From positions 1 through 10,920 of the forward strand of contig CAMKMK010000063.1 of the NCBI GenBank assembly GCA_946413885.1: a stretch of 10,920 nt of DNA, given 5' to 3'. The notes under the pieces were generated by a model. The model saw nothing but the letters and a program-made list of their open reading frames with translations, was not told the DNA's origin and ran no database searches. The translations under genes were made by a program, and so were the position numbers. Below are positions 1 to 6,299 of the stretch, one piece after another. This DNA comes from an uncultured Prevotellaceae bacterium. GTDB lineage: Bacteria; Bacteroidota; Bacteroidia; Bacteroidales; Bacteroidaceae. The stretch's first letter is position 1. Each line of letters starts with the position of its first letter.

Positions 1-432
1 AGCATTCATAATCATAATGCTTCTTTCAATAGCTATTTTGCTATGCACAACGGTTGAAAGTTGGCCTATACCCTGCTCCGTGTAAGCATACGGCAAGGTG
101 GGGCGAAATTTCAAGGATTGAAGGTGGTCGCAATTTGCGACTACCTCGTTCATTTCTTCCTTGGTTAATTCAAAACGGAATGAGCTTGGAAACCTAGCAA
201 TGTTACGTTTTGCTTGTTCATTCAGACGTTTTGTCGTTACACCATAAATCCTTGCAATGTCTTGGTCTATAAGCACTTGCTCGCCTCGGACTGTAACAAT
301 CAACTTCTCAATATCATATTGACTGAGAGCGGTTTCTTGAGGGTTGTCGCATTTTGCGACCACCTCGTTAGGGTTGTCACAATTTGCAACAACCTCATTC
401 TTAGGTTCACTCTCTTTCTTTCTGCTTTTCAT
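1..432 (-). CDS. ORF6N-domain protein, partial (3' end beyond the left edge)
   Basis: The reading frame starts at the ATG at 432-430 and stays open to base 1, giving 144 residues without a stop. Residues about 40-144 match the ORF6N domain of phage and prophage antirepressor-like proteins. Hallmarks are VRGEQVLIDQDIARIYGV (48-65), KRLNEQAKRNIARFP (68-82) and LPYAYTEQGIGQLS (113-126). Members are thought to be DNA-binding or regulatory proteins of phages and mobile elements; none has a well-defined target in this group. Residues 12-31 are a tandem ten-residue repeat (NEVVANCDNP, NEVVAKCDNP), and the same motif recurs at 95-104 in the variable loop before LPYAYTEQG. Each copy is encoded by a near-palindrome. 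A TACCTTTG box lies upstream on the same strand. The C-terminal half, which would identify the subfamily, is missing. The domain call is secure and the biological role is not. Confidence 0.88.
   Translation of the reverse strand, partial: MKSRKKESEPKNEVVANCDNPNEVVAKCDNPQETALSQYDIEKLIVTVRGEQVLIDQDIARIYGVTTKRLNEQAKRNIARFPSSFRFELTKEEMNEVVANCDHLQSLKFRPTLPYAYTEQGIGQLSTVVHSKIAIERSIMIMNA
123..145. repeat. In-frame palindromic repeat, copy 1 (inside the ORF6N core)
   Basis: The perfect core inverted repeat is GTCGCAA-T-TTGCGAC (127-141), extended outward to 11-bp arms with one mismatch (GGTG/TACC). On the minus strand it encodes VVANCD of the ORF6N protein. The + strand would also read VVAICD in one frame, because the repeat is a palindrome. 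Confidence 0.8.
342..399. repeat. In-frame palindromic repeats, copies 2 and 3 (30-bp tandem)
   Basis: Two palindromic units lie exactly 30 bp apart, at 342-364 (GGTTGTCGCA..TGCGACCACC) and 372-394 (GGTTGTCACAA..TTGCAACAACC). Each is followed by CTCGTT or CTCATT. On the minus strand they encode the tandem peptides NEVVANCDNP and NEVVAKCDNP near the N-terminus of the ORF6N protein. They are homologous to the copy at 123-145. Confidence 0.8.
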
Positions 433-490
433 AGTGCCTATAATATGTTAACATGTGTCGTTGTTTGTGATTCTCTCGCTTTTGTCTCTG

Positions 491-498
491 CAAAGGTA
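491..498 (-). promoter_or_regulatory. Candidate -7 box for the ORF6N gene
   Basis: On the minus strand the sequence reads TACCTTTG followed by C, a full match to the Bacteroidota -7 consensus TAnnTTTG. It lies about 59 bases upstream of the ORF6N start. I see no convincing TTTG -33 box about 20 bases further upstream, so the promoter is supported by one element only. Confidence 0.5.
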
Positions 499-625
499 TA
501 TAAAAAATGGGAAAAGGACTTGCTTTCGTAGAAAAATTCGTGCTTATTAACCGCTATGTTGACTTCATTGCTTTAAGGACATTTCCTCTCTGTTCTGAGA
601 AAACTCCTAAACCTCATGATTCATC

Positions 626-660
626 CCCCAGCAGGATCGCTTCTTGCTGGGGTTTCTTTT
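626..660 (+). terminator. Rho-independent terminator with no obvious upstream gene
   Basis: CCCCAGCA (626-633) pairs perfectly with TGCTGGGG (645-652) around an 11-base loop, followed directly by TTTCTTTT (653-660). Only the + strand has the U-tract, so this terminates rightward transcription. The only annotated gene to its left is transcribed the other way. Confidence 0.75.
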
Positions 661-717
661 GCTCTGTCTTCTCAAATTTCCCAACGTGTGATTTCAACAA
701 AGCGCACGAATAATCGT

Positions 718-806
718 CACTCATCACCCGTACCCTATAATACATTGAGGAACAGGGGTATACATGGGTGACGAGTGCTCGATGACTCATCACCCACTCA
801 TCACCC
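718..806. repeat. Cluster of direct and inverted ACTCATCACCC repeats
   Basis: CACTCATCACCC (718-729) faces GGGTGACGAGTG (766-777), an 11 of 12 inverted match. Inside it, TACCC (731-735) faces GGGTA (756-760), making a long interrupted stem. Two head-to-tail 11-bp copies of ACTCATCACCC follow at 785-795 and 796-806, and either could compete for the same inverted arm. The function is unknown. Confidence 0.75.
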
Positions 807-888
807 ACACATCCTGTTGGATTACAGCATGCGTAACAGCTGTGGTCTGTTTGTCCAAATGTGTAAACTCCATATTTATTTCGTTTTA

Positions 889-920
889 TTTGTTTGTTTT
901 GAATTAATTATTTATTTTTG
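889..920 (+). promoter_or_regulatory. Promoter of the toxin-antitoxin operon
   Basis: TTTG (889-892), 20 bases, then TATTTTTG (913-920) fits the Bacteroidota -33/-7 consensus exactly in sequence and spacing. The predicted transcript would start near 926 and leave a leader of about 23 bases before the antitoxin ATG at 949. Antitoxins of this family usually repress their own promoter, but I see no strong operator palindrome over these boxes. Confidence 0.65.
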
Positions 921-948
921 CAGCAGAAAACCAGTAAAAAATACACTT

Positions 949-1233
949 ATGACGGTGATAACAGGAAGTCAGTTCAGGGCAAATCAAGGAAAATATGTTG
1001 AAATGGCCCATCGGGGAGAGGATGTTTACCTGAAGACAAGGAAAGGAAATGTCGTTCTCACCCCAGTAGCTGAAGATTTTGATTTAGAGAATGAGGAGGC
1101 TGCTTTTCAGAAGTATGTGAACTCTCCATCGTTCCATGCATTTGCATCTAAGGTAAGAAAAGAATATAATGAGGGAAAAGGTGTCACCTTACGCACCCCT
1201 GAAGAAATAGAAGCTTATCTCGATTCTCTATGA
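949..1233 (+). CDS. Phd/YefM-family antitoxin
   Basis: This 94-residue protein is the likely antitoxin of a type II toxin-antitoxin pair. Residues 1-45 (MTVITGSQFRANQGKYVEMA, then HRGEDVYLKTRKGNVVLTPV) have the layout of the Phd/YefM fold, which dimerises and binds the operon's operator. Residues 46-94 are acidic and charged, as expected for the flexible tail that wraps the toxin. I chose the ATG at 949 because it gives the family's usual length and sits just after a good promoter. The same frame stays open upstream to an ATG at 775, but that part is low-complexity and crosses the promoter. The stop overlaps the toxin start as ATGA (1230-1233), which implies translational coupling. Family assignment rests on fold pattern and partner; the sequence is divergent from classical YefM. 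Confidence 0.82.
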   Translation: MTVITGSQFRANQGKYVEMAHRGEDVYLKTRKGNVVLTPVAEDFDLENEEAAFQKYVNSPSFHAFASKVRKEYNEGKGVTLRTPEEIEAYLDSL

Positions 1234-1505
1234 TATACAAGATCCGGTTTACTCCAACTGCCGAGAAAGTTACTCGGAAATGGAAGAAATCAAATCCTAA
1301 CCAATACAGTAAACTTGTAAAGGTTATACAGGATATCGCTCTTCATCCAAGGGAAGGAATTGGGAAACCAGAAGCGCTGGTAAGCGGAAATGGTATTCAG
1401 TGGTCAAGGCATATCACAGCTCACGACAGAATTATCTATGACATCTATGAAGATGTGGTAACAGTTCTTGTCATTCAGGTTGGAGGACATTACAACGATA
1501 AATAA
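1230..1505 (+). CDS. YoeB/Txe-family toxin (RelE superfamily ribosome-dependent mRNA endonuclease)
   Basis: The 91-residue product matches the Txe/YoeB branch of the RelE superfamily. These toxins cleave mRNA in the ribosomal A site when the antitoxin is degraded. Aligned by eye to E. coli YoeB, the key residues are present: E48 in GKPEAL (YoeB E46), R67 in AHDRIIY (R65) and H87-Y88 in GGHYNDK (H83-Y84). The WSRHIT block before the arginine also fits the family's WSRRIT. There are three extra residues after the HY pair. The start codon overlaps the antitoxin stop (ATGA), and an intrinsic terminator follows within a few bases. With all catalytic positions intact, the toxin is probably active. 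Its protein partner is the gene immediately upstream. Confidence 0.92.
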   Translation: MIYKIRFTPTAEKVTRKWKKSNPNQYSKLVKVIQDIALHPREGIGKPEALVSGNGIQWSRHITAHDRIIYDIYEDVVTVLVIQVGGHYNDK

Positions 1506-1533
1506 AGGAGACCCGATGTGAGGTCTCTTTTTT
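1506..1533 (+). terminator. Terminator of the toxin-antitoxin operon
   Basis: GAGACC (1508-1513) pairs with GGTCTC (1522-1527) around an 8-base loop, followed by TTTTTT (1528-1533) and CTTTT. It begins right after the toxin stop codon, and two weaker base pairs can extend the stem at its foot. Confidence 0.75.
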
Positions 1534-1568
1534 CTTTTCTCCTGATTTCTATCATAAACGAAGGAAGG

Positions 1569-1594
1569 GAAAAAGGGTAAAACCACCTTTTTTC
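1569..1594. terminator. Candidate A/T-rich bidirectional terminator
   Basis: AAAAAGG (1570-1576) pairs with CCTTTTT (1586-1592), giving a U-tract on whichever strand is transcribed. It lies between the rightward toxin gene and the leftward MerR-type gene, where a shared terminator would be useful. The stem has only two G-C pairs, so it is weak. Confidence 0.4.
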
Positions 1595-1621
1595 AAAACT
1601 ATTTATAGAGGGAATAGAAAT

Positions 1622-1655
1622 CATCCGCCTCGTATATGGTGAGGATGTCTTTTTC
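1622..1655 (+). terminator. Weak candidate terminator hairpin
   Basis: CATCC (1622-1626) pairs with GGATG (1643-1647), followed by TCTTTTTC. The stem is only five uninterrupted pairs. It could be a backup for read-through from the toxin operon, or it could be chance. Confidence 0.25.
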
Positions 1656-1674
1656 TAATAAGTTAAGGTACGCG

Positions 1675-1703
1675 AAAAAGCAAGAGAGCAAAATTATACT
1701 CTT
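1675..1703 (-). terminator. Weak candidate terminator of the MerR-type gene
   Basis: On the minus strand AAGAG pairs with CTCTT (1703-1699 with 1686-1682), followed by GC and a run of five T. It lies 25-50 bases after the MerR stop codon. The five-pair stem is marginal. Confidence 0.3.
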
Positions 1704-1727
1704 TAAAATTCAAGGAACACTATGGAA

Positions 1728-2075
1728 CTATAGTTGGTCTATTTCCTTGCGAATGCCCACCAATTCCTCACGAATGGATTGCAGTTTGTTGATAACCTTC
1801 ATCGTATCAGCTGCCCCATCCTTATTCTTAGAAAGGATTTCTCTGGCAGCAGCAATCTTCATGCCACGAACTTTCAGCAAATTATAGACAAGTCGAACAT
1901 CCTCAATATCTTCTTCTGTATACTGACGGATACTGCGACCAGCCTTCTGGGGCTTGATCAGCGTGGGAAACTCTTTTTCCCAATAACGAAGTACAGAGGT
2001 GGCAACACCAAATTGGTCAGCAACCTCACCAATATTGTAATACTTCTTTAGATTCTTCTCTGTATTGAGTGCCAT
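1728..2075 (-). CDS. Short MerR-family transcriptional regulator
   Basis: This is a 115-residue DNA-binding protein. Residues 12-80 form a MerR-type winged helix-turn-helix: YYNIGEVADQFGVATSVLRY (12-31) is the first helix-turn-helix, and RSIRQYTEEDIEDVRLVYNL (47-66) is the wing and second helix pair. Residues about 90-115 look like a short dimerising coiled coil. There is no effector-binding domain and no cysteine cluster for metal sensing, so it belongs to the small, ligand-unassigned MerR proteins common beside alaS in Bacteroidales (a recollection, not checked here). It is transcribed away from alaS, and the two promoters interlock in the 113-base gap. Control of that shared region is therefore plausible but only inferred. 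The stop codon sits in a 10-bp palindrome, AACTATAGTT (1726-1735). Confidence 0.9.
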   Translation of the reverse strand: MALNTEKNLKKYYNIGEVADQFGVATSVLRYWEKEFPTLIKPQKAGRSIRQYTEEDIEDVRLVYNLLKVRGMKIAAAREILSKNKDGAADTMKVINKLQSIREELVGIRKEIDQL

Positions 2076-2111
2076 AAATTGATGTTACAATGCCCTTTTA
2101 TGAGCAAATTC

Positions 2112-2143
2112 TTTGCAAAAATACGTAAAACAAATTATCTTTG
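2112..2143 (+). promoter_or_regulatory. Promoter of alaS
   Basis: TTTG (2112-2115), 20 bases, then TATCTTTG (2136-2143) matches the consensus in both boxes and in spacing. Transcription would begin near 2149, about 40 bases before the alaS ATG at 2189. Confidence 0.7.
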
Positions 2144-2147
2144 CAAC
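2116..2147 (-). promoter_or_regulatory. Promoter of the MerR-type gene
   Basis: Read on the minus strand: GTTG (2147-2144), 20 bases, then TATTTTTG (2123-2116). Box sequence and spacing fit the Bacteroidota consensus, and the leader would be about 34 bases. Its two boxes directly abut those of the opposing alaS promoter. Confidence 0.6.
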
Positions 2148-2188
2148 AATTTTTGAAAAGAATGTTAACATATTAGATAATTCAAGCA

Positions 2189-4804
2189 ATGACAGCAAAC
2201 GAAATCCGCGACTCTTTCAAGAAATTTTTCGAGTCGAAAGGACACACGATAGTGCCCTCTGCACCTATGGTCATCAAAGATGATCCAACCCTGATGTTTA
2301 CCAATGCAGGTATGAATCAGTTCAAAGACATCATCTTGGGGGCACATGACCCAGAACCCCGCAAACGGGCTGACAGTCAGAAGTGTCTACGCGTAAGTGG
2401 AAAGCATAACGATTTGGAGGAAGTTGGACATGACACCTATCACCACACTATGTTCGAGATGTTGGGGAACTGGTCATTCGGCGACTACTTCAAGGAAGGT
2501 GCCATCGATCTGGCTTGGGAATACCTGGTGGACATTCTGAAACTGGATCCAGCTGATCTCTACGTGACGGTTTTCGAGGGCAGTCCTGACGAAAACCTGC
2601 AACGTGATGAAGAAGCTGCAAGATTCTGGTTGAAACATGTTCCTGCTGATCACATCATCAACGGCAACAAGCACGATAACTTCTGGGAAATGGGTGATAC
2701 TGGACCATGTGGTCCCTGTTCAGAGATTCATTTGGACAGTCGTACACCTGAAGAAAAAGCTAAAGTACCTGGACGTGAACTGGTTAACAAAGACAATCCA
2801 CAGGTCATCGAGATATGGAATATCGTCTTCATGCAATATGAGCGTAAAGCTGACGGTCATCTGGAGAATCTAAGCATGAACGTCATCGACACTGGTATGG
2901 GATTCGAACGTCTGGTGCGTGCAATCCAAGGCAAACATTCCAACTACGACACAGACGTGTTCCAACCCATTATCAAAGTTGTAGGCGAGAAGGCTGGTGT
3001 CGTATATGGCCAAAACGAGAAGACAGATATTGCCATGCGTGTTATTGTGGATCATCTGCGTGCCATCGCATTCAGTATCGCTGACGGACAACTTCCCAGC
3101 AATGCCAAGGCTGGATACGTAATCCGTCGTATCCTGCGTCGTGCTGTACGCTATGGATATACTTTCCTCAATCAGAAGAAACCTTTCATGTATACCTTGA
3201 TACCTACCCTGGTACAGGAAATGGGTGATGCATTCCCAGAGTTGAAGGCTCAAGAGGAACTTATCATGAAAGTAATGAAGGAAGAAGAGGACAGCTTCCT
3301 GCGTACTCTGGAGAATGGCATCAAACTCCTTAATGGCGTAATGGAGGAGACTCGCGCCGCTGGCAAGACAGAGATTGCTGGCGATAAGGCGTTTACCTTA
3401 TTCGACACCTTCGGATTTCCATTAGACCTGACTGAACTGATTTGTCGCGAGAATGGGCTGACTGTGGATGAGAAGGGCTTCAATGTAGAGATGGAGAAGC
3501 AAAAAGCACGCGCTCGCAATGCTGCACAAGTGGAAATGGGCGATTGGATTGTACTCAGCGACCAAGAGAGCAAGTTCGTAGGATACGACTACACCGAATA
3601 TACCTGTCATATCCTGAAGTATCGCGAAGTGAAGCAGAAAAAAGGTGTTGTTTACGAGGCCGTTTTAGACCAAACTCCTTTCTATGGAGAGATGGGAGGT
3701 GAGGTTGGTGATCAAGGTGTTCTCGTCAACGAGAACGAGACCATCCAGGTCCTTGATACCAAGAAGGAAAATGGCGTTTCTATCCATATCTTAGACAAGA
3801 TTCCTCAAGTTCCTGAAGCAGAATTCATGGCCTGCGTAGATGTAGAGAAACGTCGTGCCATTGAAGCCAACCACACTTGCACGCACTTGCTCGACGAAGC
3901 TCTGCGCCAAGTCTTAGGCACCCACGTGGAACAAAAGGGTTCATTAGTAACTCCTAATTCCCTACGATTTGACTTCAGCCACTTCGAGAAAGTGACTCCC
4001 CAGCAACTGCGTGAGGTGGAACATATTGTGAACGAAAAGATTCGCGAAGATATTCCTCTACAAGAATACCGTGAGACTCCCATCGAGGAAGCAAAGAAAC
4101 TGGGGGCCATTGCTCTCTTTGGCGAAAAATATGGCGACAAGGTACGAGTGGTACAATTCGGATCCAGTGTTGAGTTCTGCGGTGGTTGTCACGTTAGCAG
4201 CACAGGTCGTATAGGTATGGTACGTATCTTGAGCGAGAGCAGCATCGCAGCTGGTGTGCGACGTATCGAAGCCATAACAGGTAAGGCTGTAGAAGAAATG
4301 ATGGACAAAGCTCAAGACTTTATGGCAGACTTGCGTGGTCTCTTCAATAATGCTCCTGACCTGCTTGTCACCATCCAGAAAGCCATCAACGACAATGCAG
4401 AACTGAGGAAGCAAGTGGATGAGTTCAAGGCTCAGAAGGCTGTGGAGATTCGAAAGAATTTGACAGAGAAAGCTCTCGACATCAAGGGAGTCAAAGTGAT
4501 TTCTGGCATGATTCCTTTGGGTGCACAGGCAGCCAAGGACATAGCGTTCCAGTTACGTGCTCAATTCCCTGAGAAACTTTTGGTAGCACTGGGTGCTTTA
4601 GCAGATGGCAAACCTTCATTGACCGTTAGTTTAAGTGATGATTTGGTGAAGGAAGGAAAACATGCAGGTAATCTTGTCCGCGAAGCTGCTAAACTGATTC
4701 AAGGTGGTGGTGGTGGACAACCTCACTTCGCTACAGCAGGCGGGAAGAATCCAGATGGAATAAAAGATGCTGTGGATAGAATTATTGAGTTAGCAGAGCT
4801 TTAG
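2189..4804 (+). CDS. alaS: Alanine--tRNA ligase
   Basis: This cytoplasmic class II synthetase charges tRNA(Ala) with alanine and hydrolyses mischarged Ser- or Gly-tRNA(Ala). At 871 residues it is full length. It opens with MTANEIRDSFKKFFESKGH, the usual family start, followed by the aminoacylation core (about 1-240, with TNAGMNQFKDIILG and the DTGPCGPCSEIH block). The tRNA-recognition region includes VIRRILRRAVRYG (311-323). The editing domain carries the zinc-ligand pattern H562-xxx-H566 (HTCTH) and C664-xxx-H668 (CGGCH). The usual threonine of CGGTH is cysteine here, but the presumed ligands C664 and H668 remain. The C-Ala domain has GGGGGQPHFATAGG (839-852). It has its own promoter opposite the MerR-type gene. 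Its last 23 bases overlap the end of the convergent helicase gene, and no intrinsic terminator is visible. Confidence 0.98.
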   Translation: MTANEIRDSFKKFFESKGHTIVPSAPMVIKDDPTLMFTNAGMNQFKDIILGAHDPEPRKRADSQKCLRVSGKHNDLEEVGHDTYHHTMFEMLGNWSFGDYFKEGAIDLAWEYLVDILKLDPADLYVTVFEGSPDENLQRDEEAARFWLKHVPADHIINGNKHDNFWEMGDTGPCGPCSEIHLDSRTPEEKAKVPGRELVNKDNPQVIEIWNIVFMQYERKADGHLENLSMNVIDTGMGFERLVRAIQGKHSNYDTDVFQPIIKVVGEKAGVVYGQNEKTDIAMRVIVDHLRAIAFSIADGQLPSNAKAGYVIRRILRRAVRYGYTFLNQKKPFMYTLIPTLVQEMGDAFPELKAQEELIMKVMKEEEDSFLRTLENGIKLLNGVMEETRAAGKTEIAGDKAFTLFDTFGFPLDLTELICRENGLTVDEKGFNVEMEKQKARARNAAQVEMGDWIVLSDQESKFVGYDYTEYTCHILKYREVKQKKGVVYEAVLDQTPFYGEMGGEVGDQGVLVNENETIQVLDTKKENGVSIHILDKIPQVPEAEFMACVDVEKRRAIEANHTCTHLLDEALRQVLGTHVEQKGSLVTPNSLRFDFSHFEKVTPQQLREVEHIVNEKIREDIPLQEYRETPIEEAKKLGAIALFGEKYGDKVRVVQFGSSVEFCGGCHVSSTGRIGMVRILSESSIAAGVRRIEAITGKAVEEMMDKAQDFMADLRGLFNNAPDLLVTIQKAINDNAELRKQVDEFKAQKAVEIRKNLTEKALDIKGVKVISGMIPLGAQAAKDIAFQLRAQFPEKLLVALGALADGKPSLTVSLSDDLVKEGKHAGNLVREAAKLIQGGGGGQPHFATAGGKNPDGIKDAVDRIIELAEL

Positions 4805-6203
4805 GCCAATTGACAAGATACACCTGATCGGTCGCTCGTGTAATGGCTGTATAGAGCCAACGAAAATAGTCAGGTGAAAGCATATCCTCAGTGATATATC
4901 CCTGATCGATGAAAACCCGTTGCCATTGTCCTCCTTGAGCTTTATGGCAAGTGACAGCATACGAATACTTTATTTGGAGGGCGTTGTAATAGACGTCCTC
5001 CTTTATTTTTTTGATGCGGTCATGCTTGTTGGTGATTTCTGGATAGTCTTCCCAGATAGCCTGAAAGAGTTGTTCCTGCTGCTCATGGGTAAGTGACGAT
5101 GCTTCGCTCGTTAGCGTGTCGAGCAACACCGTAGCTTCCACCTCGATGTTATCATAATCAGGAAACCGTAAAATCACATCAGCAAAACGGAACCCATAGA
5201 GAGAACGTTCATTGCGGAATCGACGCACAATGGCCGTATCACCATTCGCAATGAAAGATGTCCCCTCTCCTTCCCCTAATTTATAGAAATAATTGTTCTT
5301 GGATACCATCACCTGATCCCCACTGGTCAATTCTTCTTCGTAACCCAGAATTCGACCTCGGATACCTTGATTGAAAATGTTGGCCCGCTTGTTGCTGCGT
5401 GTGATAACAATGGTCTCGTCCTGACCGCAATGGTAATAGCTATCCTCCAAAGCCTCTATCAATTCATCTCCAGGCATCACATGGACATCAGGAAAGCCAT
5501 CAATCCGCATCTGGGGAAATTCAAACACATCCCAATTATGAAGCATCGTACGCAGTTGGGTAGCATTCCACAGAATACCTGACTCTTCCACCTGACGAAC
5601 CACCTGAGACAACGTGGCCTGACGAACATGTAGATTATAACCTTCCAAAAACTGTGGACTGAGAGCAGGGCTCTCTTCTTCACCCACAGGAGGCAACTGA
5701 GCAACATCCCCAACCATAAGAAGGCGACATCCCTCACAGGAATACACGAAATGTATCAAATCATCAAGTAATCGGCCAGAACCAAACATAGAACCTGCCA
5801 AGCCCTCGTTAGCAATCATGGAAGCCTCATCCACAATAAAGAGTGTATGCTTATGCAAATTCACGTTGGCCTGAAAAGAATCCATTTCCATAAAAGTTTT
5901 CTGGCGATATATCTTCTTGTGAATGGTATAGGCTGGCGCTTCAGCATACAAAGAGAACACTTTGGCAGCCCTACCAGTGGGGGCAAGGAGAATCACAGAC
6001 TGTTTCAGTTGTTTCATTGCCTTGACCAAAGCGCCCAAAAGTGACGTTTTACCTGTACCCGCATAACCCGTAAGAAGAAAGATTTCATTATCGTCTCGCG
6101 AGAGAAGAAACTCACACCACATTTTTATCACATTTTGCTGCTGCAAAGTTGGTTCGTGAGTAAAATTTGCACAAATTAAGCTACCTAAATCGCCAGTTAT
6201 CAT
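4782..6203 (-). CDS. RecD/Dda-like superfamily 1 DNA helicase (AAA-family ATPase)
   Basis: This 473-residue protein has the full superfamily 1 motif series. These are a Q-motif region (EPTLQQQNVI, 17-26), Walker A GYAGTGKTS (46-54), APTGRAAKVF (motif Ia, 74-83), Walker B FIVDEAS (122-128), GDVAQLPPVG (motif III, 165-174) and TRSNKRAN (motif IV, 268-275). TCHKAQGGQW (motif V, 418-427) and YTAITRAT (motif VI, 451-458) complete it. The layout resembles RecD2 and phage Dda, 5'-3' helicases of DNA repair and replication restart. The long N-terminal region of RecD2 is absent, so it is a compact single-subunit form; no RecB or RecC partner is nearby. Its start gives the typical distance to the Q motif. 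The upstream minus-strand TTTTTTTG (6221-6214) is a poor -7 box and would leave almost no leader. It diverges from the rsmD operon and converges on alaS. Confidence 0.93.
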   Translation of the reverse strand: MITGDLGSLICANFTHEPTLQQQNVIKMWCEFLLSRDDNEIFLLTGYAGTGKTSLLGALVKAMKQLKQSVILLAPTGRAAKVFSLYAEAPAYTIHKKIYRQKTFMEMDSFQANVNLHKHTLFIVDEASMIANEGLAGSMFGSGRLLDDLIHFVYSCEGCRLLMVGDVAQLPPVGEEESPALSPQFLEGYNLHVRQATLSQVVRQVEESGILWNATQLRTMLHNWDVFEFPQMRIDGFPDVHVMPGDELIEALEDSYYHCGQDETIVITRSNKRANIFNQGIRGRILGYEEELTSGDQVMVSKNNYFYKLGEGEGTSFIANGDTAIVRRFRNERSLYGFRFADVILRFPDYDNIEVEATVLLDTLTSEASSLTHEQQEQLFQAIWEDYPEITNKHDRIKKIKEDVYYNALQIKYSYAVTCHKAQGGQWQRVFIDQGYITEDMLSPDYFRWLYTAITRATDQVYLVNWPKALLTQ

Positions 6204-6255
6204 AATTCTTTTGCAAAAAAATGCCAGAAAAATCGATTATTTAAAGAACTTTTTT

Positions 6256-6263
6256 TACTTTTG
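6256..6263 (+). promoter_or_regulatory. Candidate -7 box for the 6300-8240 operon
   Basis: TACTTTTG matches the TAnnTTTG consensus and would start transcription near 6270, leaving a leader of about 30 bases. The position expected for the -33 box (around 6232-6235) reads ATCG, so that element is weak or absent. Confidence 0.5.
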
Positions 6264-6299
6264 TGATGCGAATTTATAAAATAAAACACAAATATTGTC

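Larger units (their letters stand above)
433..948. other. Intergenic stretch between the ORF6N gene and the toxin-antitoxin operon
   Basis: This 516-base stretch holds no gene I can support. It contains the ORF6N promoter (491-498), a strong + strand terminator (626-660), a cluster of direct and inverted ACTCATCACCC-type repeats (718-806) and the antitoxin promoter (889-920). Open frames here (507-713 and 775-948 on +, 808-614 on -) run through the terminator or the repeats and match no family I recognise. No tRNA-like T-loop or cloverleaf is apparent. Confidence 0.6.

Noticed and set aside
342..399. Two 30-bp spaced repeats as a possible CRISPR fragment
   Set aside because: The units are contiguous with no unique spacers and lie inside a coding frame.
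214..531. Open frame on the + strand containing VVAFCDHL and VVTICNN
   Set aside because: It is the shadow of the ORF6N gene. The peptide resemblance comes from the palindromic repeats, which code similarly on both strands.
507..713. Open frame of 68 codons on the + strand
   Set aside because: It runs straight through the strong terminator hairpin at 626-660 and shows no family features or clear ribosome binding site.
614..808. Open frame of 64 codons on the - strand
   Set aside because: It is made largely of the ACTCATCACCC repeats and the reverse of the terminator stem. I recognise no domain, though a decayed gene end cannot be excluded.
824..843. ACAGC...GCTGT inverted repeat as a possible antitoxin operator
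   Set aside because: It has only five-base arms and lies about 45 bases upstream of the -33 box; too weak to call.
775..948. Upstream extension of the antitoxin frame from an ATG at 775
   Set aside because: It would include the repeats and the promoter boxes at 889-920. The residues are low-complexity, and the ATG at 949 gives the normal antitoxin length.
433..948. tRNA or other structured RNA gene in the large intergenic stretch
   Set aside because: By eye there is no T-loop GGTTCRA block, no paired acceptor stem and no cloverleaf spacing on either strand.
1726..1735. Perfect 10-bp palindrome AACTATAGTT over the MerR stop codon
   Set aside because: It is short, A/T-rich, has no U-tract and no second copy; probably chance.
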